Positions 6,437-9,911 of a stretch of 9,911 nt of DNA are shown here, piece by piece (within the stretch, counting starts at the first letter, position 1; every line of letters starts with the position of its first letter). Source of the stretch: Lutibacter sp. (lineage in GTDB: Bacteria; Bacteroidota; Bacteroidia; Flavobacteriales; Flavobacteriaceae). The notes under the pieces are model-generated. The model was not told the DNA's origin. It did no database searches and saw only the letters and a list, made by a program, of their open reading frames with translations. The stretch lies in NCBI GenBank assembly GCA_030599055.1, contig JAUVOS010000086.1, positions 1-9,911 on the forward strand, written 5' to 3'. Both the position numbers and the translations under genes were made by a program.

Positions 6437-7477
6437 ATGTTAGAAAAAAATGAAAAATCAAGTACTCCACTTGATAAAATCGGAGAATTTGGGTTGATAA
6501 AACAGCTTACTAAGAATTTTAAAATATACCATAAAAATACAATCAAAGCCGTAGGTGATGATGCTGCTGTATTAGGTAAAACTGAAAAAAATACGGTTAT
6601 CACAACAGATTTACTGATAGAAGGAGTCCATTTTGACTTGGGTTATATGCCTTTAAAACACCTAGGTTATAAAGCAGTAATTGTCAATCTTTCAGATGTA
6701 TATGCTATGAATGCATCCGCCAAACAAATAACGGTATCTATTGCGGTTTCCAATCGGTTTCCATTAGAGGCTATTGAAGAATTGTATAATGGAATCAAAC
6801 TGGCTTGTGATACCTATCAAATCGATTTAATTGGTGGCGATACTACTTCATCTACTAAAGGATTACTAATAAGTATTACTGCAATAGGGCAAGCAAACAA
6901 AGAGAATTTAGTTTTTAGAAGTGGCGCAAAAATAAATGATTTATTAGTTGTTACCGGTGATTTAGCAGCAGCTTATCTAGGCTTACAAGTACTAGAAAGG
7001 GAAAAGCAAATTTTCAAAGTCAATCCCAACTCACAACCTGACCTTACTCAATATAATTATCTTATAGAACGTCAATTAAAACCTGAAGCGCGAAAAGACA
7101 TTATTCGCTTGTTTAAAGATCTAAAAGTTAAACCGACTTCAATGATTGATATTTCAGACGGACTTTCATCTGAAATTTTACATCTGTGTGAGGAATCGCA
7201 AGTGGGTTGTCATTTATACGAAGAAAAAATTCCATTAGACCCACAAGTAATTGCAACTTGTGAAGAGTTTAATTTAGAATGTACAACTATAGCTTTAAGC
7301 AGTGGTGAGGACTACGAATTACTCTTTACCATAGCTCAAAAAGATTACGATAAAATCAAAGGAAATCCGAACTTTACTGTTATTGGTCATATGACTGATA
7401 AAAGTGAAGGTGCACATCTTATTACAAGAGCGAATCAAAAAATAGAACTTATTGCTCAAGGATGGAAGTCGTTTTAA
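6437..7477 (+). CDS. thiL: Thiamine-monophosphate kinase
   Basis: ThiL phosphorylates thiamine monophosphate with ATP to thiamine diphosphate, the last step of bacterial thiamine cofactor synthesis, in the cytoplasm. The 346 residues are near the Bacteroidota family length. The N-terminal AIRS-type domain shows GDDAAVLG (40-47), TTDLLIEGVHF (56-66), NLSDVYAMNA (84-93) and GGDTTSS (133-139). The C-terminal domain shows GDLAAAYLGLQ (174-184), SMIDISDGLSSE (235-246) and SSGEDYELLF (288-297). The acidic metal and phosphate ligands of these motifs are all present. The ATG lies about 20 nt after a good promoter, with AATAAAC just before it and no Shine-Dalgarno. No other thi gene is adjacent. It is convergent with the aminopeptidase. 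Confidence 0.97.
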   Translation: MLEKNEKSSTPLDKIGEFGLIKQLTKNFKIYHKNTIKAVGDDAAVLGKTEKNTVITTDLLIEGVHFDLGYMPLKHLGYKAVIVNLSDVYAMNASAKQITVSIAVSNRFPLEAIEELYNGIKLACDTYQIDLIGGDTTSSTKGLLISITAIGQANKENLVFRSGAKINDLLVVTGDLAAAYLGLQVLEREKQIFKVNPNSQPDLTQYNYLIERQLKPEARKDIIRLFKDLKVKPTSMIDISDGLSSEILHLCEESQVGCHLYEEKIPLDPQVIATCEEFNLECTTIALSSGEDYELLFTIAQKDYDKIKGNPNFTVIGHMTDKSEGAHLITRANQKIELIAQGWKSF

Positions 7478-7510
7478 AACCCTGCAAGGGTTTTAAACCC
7501 TTGCAGGGTT
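7478..7510. repeat. Perfect 16-bp inverted repeat between convergent genes
   Basis: The arm AACCCTGCAAGGGTTT (7478-7493) and its exact reverse complement (7495-7510) flank one central T. The repeat begins immediately after the thiL stop and ends 6 bp before the aminopeptidase stop. It can fold into a strong hairpin in RNA from either strand and probably acts as a shared terminator or mRNA 3'-end stabiliser. It lacks a long U-tract. It also looks like a dispersed REP-like palindrome, which the window alone cannot show. Confidence 0.85.
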
Positions 7511-7516
7511 AACTAG

Positions 7517-8806
7517 TTATTTCATCAACGCCTCAATCTCTTCAACAGTAATAGGAATCCCTGCCATTAAATTAAAAGGTTCCCCTTTTTCTTGAATAAC
7601 ATAATCGTCTTCAATTCGGATACCAAATCCTTCTTCTGGAATATAAATACCCGGTTCAACGGTAAAAACCATTCCTGCTTTCATAGGCTCGGTTAAAACA
7701 CCATAATCATGTGTGTCTAGTCCCATGTGGTGAGAAGTACCGTGCATAAAGTATTTTTTATATGCCGGCCATTTTGGGTCTTCGTTTTTAACAGCTTCTT
7801 TAGAGATAAGACCTAAAGCTAATAATTCCTCTGTCATCAATTTTCCAACTTCAATATGATATTCTGCCCAAATGGTTCCAGGCACTAGCATTTTTGCTGC
7901 TGCATCTTTAACCCGTAAAACAGCATTATAGACCTCCTTTTGGCGTTCGGTGAATTTTCCTGAAACTGGCACCATTCGAGTCATATCAGATGAATAGTTT
8001 GCATAAGCCGCTCCTACATCCATCAAAATAAGTTCTCCTTCTTTACACTCGTTATTGTTTAAAATATAATGCAATACATTGGCATTATTCCCGCTGGCAA
8101 TAATTGGTGTATAGGCAAATCCGTTGGCGCGATTACGAATAAACTCATGGGTGAATTCCGCTTCAATTTCATGTTCCCAAACTCCTGGTTTTACGAAACC
8201 TAAAATACGTTTAAAGCCTTTTTCGGTAATATCACAAGCTTGTTGAATTAATGCAATTTCCTCAGCCTCTTTTACAGAACGTAAACGTTGTAATATGGGT
8301 TGACTTCTTAAATAAGTATGTCCTGGATATTGTGCTTTTAATTTTTTCACAAAACGTGCTTCACGTGTTTCAGTATCTACATTTGCACGATAATGCTCAT
8401 TCGTGTTGATATAGACATTTTCAGTCTGTGTCATCATTTCAAATAAAACAGATTCCATCTCTTGCAACCAAAAAACAGATTTAATTCCTGAAGTGGCAAG
8501 TGCCATTTCTTTCGTCAATTTTTCACCTTCCCAAATAGCTATTTTCTCATTGGTTTCTTTTAAAAAAAGTAATTCTCTATGCTCTTCTTTAGGCGCATCA
8601 GGAAAAATGACCAAAATACTTTCTTCTTGATCAACACCTGATAAATAAAATATATCTCTGTGCTGTGCAAAAGGTAATGTGCTATCTGCACTTACCGGAT
8701 AAATATCATTGGAATTAAAGATAGCAAGCGAATTTGGCTTCATCTTCGCTACGAATTTCTTTCTGTTTTTGATAAAAAGTTTGTTGTCAATTGGTAGGTA
8801 TTTCAT
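7517..8806 (-). CDS. pepP: Xaa-Pro aminopeptidase (peptidase family M24B)
   Basis: This enzyme removes an N-terminal residue before proline using a dinuclear metal centre, in peptide turnover. The 429 residues match the family (E. coli PepP is about 440). The N-terminal AMP_N domain spans about 1-160, with FAQHRDIFYLSG at 46-57. The pita-bread catalytic domain spans about 175-425. The metal ligands, by alignment to motifs, are D263 (MDVGAAY), D274 (SSDMTR), H359 (HGTSHHMGLDTHD, 355-367), E384 (VEPGIY) and E399 (RIED). H366 matches the second active-site histidine. All are present. There is no signal peptide, so it is probably cytoplasmic. The ATG at 8806 opens directly into the AMP_N domain. 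The leader contains a 9-nt tandem array and no clear -7 box. The symbol is by family resemblance. Confidence 0.95.
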   Translation of the reverse strand: MKYLPIDNKLFIKNRKKFVAKMKPNSLAIFNSNDIYPVSADSTLPFAQHRDIFYLSGVDQEESILVIFPDAPKEEHRELLFLKETNEKIAIWEGEKLTKEMALATSGIKSVFWLQEMESVLFEMMTQTENVYINTNEHYRANVDTETREARFVKKLKAQYPGHTYLRSQPILQRLRSVKEAEEIALIQQACDITEKGFKRILGFVKPGVWEHEIEAEFTHEFIRNRANGFAYTPIIASGNNANVLHYILNNNECKEGELILMDVGAAYANYSSDMTRMVPVSGKFTERQKEVYNAVLRVKDAAAKMLVPGTIWAEYHIEVGKLMTEELLALGLISKEAVKNEDPKWPAYKKYFMHGTSHHMGLDTHDYGVLTEPMKAGMVFTVEPGIYIPEEGFGIRIEDDYVIQEKGEPFNLMAGIPITVEEIEALMK

Positions 8807-8814
8807 GTTGTATG

Positions 8815-8884
8815 TTTAAAGTTTGTAAAGTTCTTAAAGTTGTAAAGTTTGTAAAGTTTGTAAAGTACTTAAAGTATAAAGTTT
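8815..8884. repeat. Degenerate 9-nt tandem array upstream of pepP
   Basis: The plus strand reads as successive units GTTTGTAAA, GTTCTTAAA, GTTGTAAA, GTTTGTAAA, GTTTGTAAA, GTACTTAAA, GTATAAA, so three units are identical and the others vary by one to three bases or a deletion. The array begins 8 bp from the pepP start codon and would lie in its untranslated leader or promoter. The motif is the reverse complement in style of the ACTTTATAAAC repeats around the neighbouring small gene. Confidence 0.85.
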
Positions 8885-8908
8885 AGAATAACTAATTTCA
8901 ACTTTATA
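8875..8908. repeat. Inverted repeat joining the two repeat families
   Basis: TATAAAGTT (8875-8883) is the exact reverse complement of AACTTTATA (8900-8908), with a 16-nt spacer. The 9-bp AT-only stem lies between the stop of the four-helix-bundle gene and pepP. It might form a weak hairpin, but no GC pairs beyond one support termination. Confidence 0.5.
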
Positions 8909-8921
8909 AACTTTTAACTTT
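8901..8921. repeat. AT-rich direct repeat, copy on the 3' side of the four-helix-bundle gene
   Basis: The unit ACTTTATAAACTTTTA followed by ACTTT is identical over 21 nt to 9312-9332 on the other side of the small gene. It lies 11 bp beyond that gene's stop codon. Both copies have the same orientation. Confidence 0.85.
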
Positions 8922-8931
8922 TAACTCCCAA

Positions 8932-9276
8932 CTATAGTTTTTTAATTAATCCTGATAATAATTTTGATATTTCTAATGATAAATTGTATAATTTAATAAA
9001 TTCACTTTCGTCTATTTTGTGTAGGTCTTTTGCCAAATATAACATTGATCTAACTTCTGCACAAGACCCCTTTGCTACAAATAAAAAATATTTAAACTCT
9101 TTATTAGATTTTCTTTCAAAGCCTTCAGCAACATTATTCATAATTGAAACAGATGCTCTTTCTATCTGATTCTTGAATCCAAAATCTTTTGTCCCTCTAA
9201 AGATATTATAAACTGTTATTGTAAGTTCTCTGCTTTTTTGCCAAGACAATATATCTTCGAATTTTTCAATTTTCAT
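8932..9276 (-). CDS. Four-helix-bundle protein of the S23/IVP family
   Basis: A 114-residue, probably cytoplasmic protein. It matches the family first seen as proteins encoded in 23S rRNA intervening sequences: SWQKSRELTITVY (11-23), then FGFKNQIERASVSIMNNVAEGFER (about 32-55), and EFKYFLFVAKGSCAEVRSMLYLA (about 60-82). The four helices are roughly 7-27, 31-53, 57-86 and 90-113. Stand-alone genes of this type are abundant in Bacteroidota, and related folds include the Avd accessory protein of diversity-generating retroelements. No reverse transcriptase or rRNA gene is nearby, so neither role is supported, and its function is unknown. The ATG is preceded by an A-rich leader without Shine-Dalgarno. 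The gene is flanked by identical AT-rich repeats, which suggests insertion as a unit. Confidence 0.93.
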   Translation of the reverse strand: MKIEKFEDILSWQKSRELTITVYNIFRGTKDFGFKNQIERASVSIMNNVAEGFERKSNKEFKYFLFVAKGSCAEVRSMLYLAKDLHKIDESEFIKLYNLSLEISKLLSGLIKKL

Positions 9277-9311
9277 AGTTTTGCTTTTTTTACTAAATAT
9301 TACAGTTGTAT

Positions 9312-9343
9312 ACTTTATAAACTTTTAACTTTATAAACTTTTA
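9312..9343. repeat. Two perfect tandem copies of a 16-nt AT-rich unit
   Basis: ACTTTATAAACTTTTA occurs at 9312-9327 and again at 9328-9343 without a mismatch, followed by a partial ACT. The same unit occurs once at 8901-8916, on the far side of the four-helix-bundle gene. The array lies 35 bp upstream of that gene's start, in its leader or promoter region. Confidence 0.92.
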
Positions 9344-9360
9344 ACTCTACATATTAGCCA

Positions 9361-9368
9361 CAAAGTTA
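9361..9368 (-). promoter_or_regulatory. -7-like box reading toward the four-helix-bundle gene
   Basis: The minus strand reads TAACTTTG, a TAnnTTTG match about 85 bp upstream of the small gene, with the 16-nt tandem repeats between box and start. No TTG is visible at -33 spacing. Confidence 0.35.
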
Positions 9369-9376
9369 TAAATTTG
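9369..9376 (+). promoter_or_regulatory. -7-like box for the ChaN-family gene
   Basis: TAAATTTG matches TAnnTTTG and would start transcription near 9381, about 30 nt before the ATG at 9413. No TTG at -33 spacing is seen. It abuts the opposite-strand box at 9361-9368. Confidence 0.45.
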
Positions 9377-9412
9377 TCCATACATTTCGTTAATAAAAAT
9401 AAATAATTCAAG

Positions 9413-9911
9413 ATGAAAACAATCCTAACAATACTTTTCACATTTTTACTGGTATTCTCAGCTCATTCACAAGGAAAAAACTCCTACAAATTATATAATT
9501 CTAAAGGAAAAAAGACCTCCTATAAAAAACTTTTAAAAGAGGCGGAAAAAGTGGATGTAGTTTTGTTTGGAGAATTTCATAACAATCCTATTTCGCATTG
9601 GTTACAATATGAATTCACAAAAGATATGCATGAAAAACGCAAATTAGTTTTAGGTTTTGAAATGATAGAAAGTGATAACCAAAACGAACTAAATGACTAT
9701 TTAAATGGGAAAATCGACCAAAAGGAGTTTGATACTGTTGCGCGTTTATGGAATAATTACAAAACAGATTATAAACCTTTAGTAGATTTTGCTAAAAAAG
9801 AGAAAATAGATGTCTGTGCTTGTAATATTCCACGCAAATACGCCAGTAAAGTTTTCAAAGGTGGATTTGAGGCTTTAGAAAATCTCCCACAAAAAGAAAA
9901 GGATTGGATTG
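9413..9911 (+). CDS. Secreted ChaN-family (haem-binding uptake, Tiki-superfamily-like) protein, 3' end outside window
   Basis: 166 complete codons are visible before the window ends. Residues 1-19 form a signal peptide: Lys 2, a hydrophobic core of about residues 4-15, then AHS before Gln 20 as a likely signal peptidase I site. No lipobox cysteine is present. The mature part contains VDVVLFGEFHNNPISHW (47-63) with the GExH motif, GFEMIESDNQ (81-90), then WNNYKTDYKPLVDFAKK (113-129) and IPRKYASKV, the order seen in the ChaN/DUF399 family. Campylobacter ChaN is an iron-regulated haem-binding protein, and the fold is shared with Tiki/TraB-type putative metalloproteases. Which activity applies here is unknown, and no haem transport gene is visible. 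The ATG at 9413 follows an A-rich leader and gives a complete signal peptide, which supports this start. Confidence 0.88.
   Translation, partial: MKTILTILFTFLLVFSAHSQGKNSYKLYNSKGKKTSYKKLLKEAEKVDVVLFGEFHNNPISHWLQYEFTKDMHEKRKLVLGFEMIESDNQNELNDYLNGKIDQKEFDTVARLWNNYKTDYKPLVDFAKKEKIDVCACNIPRKYASKVFKGGFEALENLPQKEKDWI

Noticed and set aside
8932..9276. Diversity-generating retroelement accessory gene (Avd) or 23S rRNA intervening-sequence gene
   Set aside because: The fold family fits, but no reverse transcriptase, template/variable repeat pair or rRNA sequence occurs in the window.
8815..9343. CRISPR array made of the AT-rich repeats
   Set aside because: Units are 9 or 16 nt and directly tandem without unique spacers, and no cas genes are present.

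Overview
This is an AT-rich window from a member of the Bacteroidota, most likely the Flavobacteriaceae. Three things point there: protein style (a 154-residue RimP, a short NusA of about 418 residues, an IF2 with a long Lys/Glu-rich linker), start codons with A/T-rich leaders instead of clear Shine-Dalgarno sites, and several upstream TAnnTTTG boxes typical of the Bacteroidota housekeeping promoter. Most of the window is core housekeeping sequence. I see no defence system, prophage, insertion sequence, CRISPR array or secondary-metabolite cluster.

Layout. Positions 1-562 (+) hold the 3' part of an HD-domain phosphohydrolase. It converges on the translation/transcription operon rimP-nusA-infB, which reads on the minus strand from about 5106 down to 605 and is preceded by a promoter-like box and a GC-rich leader hairpin. 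Divergent from it is a tandem-domain universal stress protein (5308-6135, +), followed by a strong hairpin that can terminate in both directions. On its other side that hairpin ends a minus-strand tRNA-Gln(UUG) gene (6198-6268). Next come thiL, thiamine-monophosphate kinase (6437-7477, +), a perfect 16-bp inverted repeat, and a convergent M24B Xaa-Pro aminopeptidase (7517-8806, -). A small four-helix-bundle (S23/IVP-like) gene (8932-9276, -) follows, lying between AT-rich short repeats. The window ends inside a secreted ChaN-family protein gene (9413 onward, +).

How the genes relate. RimP (30S maturation), NusA (transcription elongation and termination) and IF2 (initiator tRNA loading) form a conserved operon linking transcription to ribosome assembly and initiation. 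tRNA-Gln serves translation. ThiL makes thiamine diphosphate, and the aminopeptidase recycles proline-containing peptides. The Usp and HD proteins are probably stress or nucleotide-housekeeping functions. These are neighbours rather than one pathway.

The least ordinary stretch is 8807-9376. A degenerate 9-nt tandem array lies directly upstream of the aminopeptidase start. The four-helix-bundle gene has an identical 21-nt AT-rich repeat on both sides, duplicated on its upstream side. A near-palindromic pair of divergent -7-like boxes sits at the far edge. This looks like a small inserted gene-plus-repeat module, but that is inference and needs comparison with related genomes.
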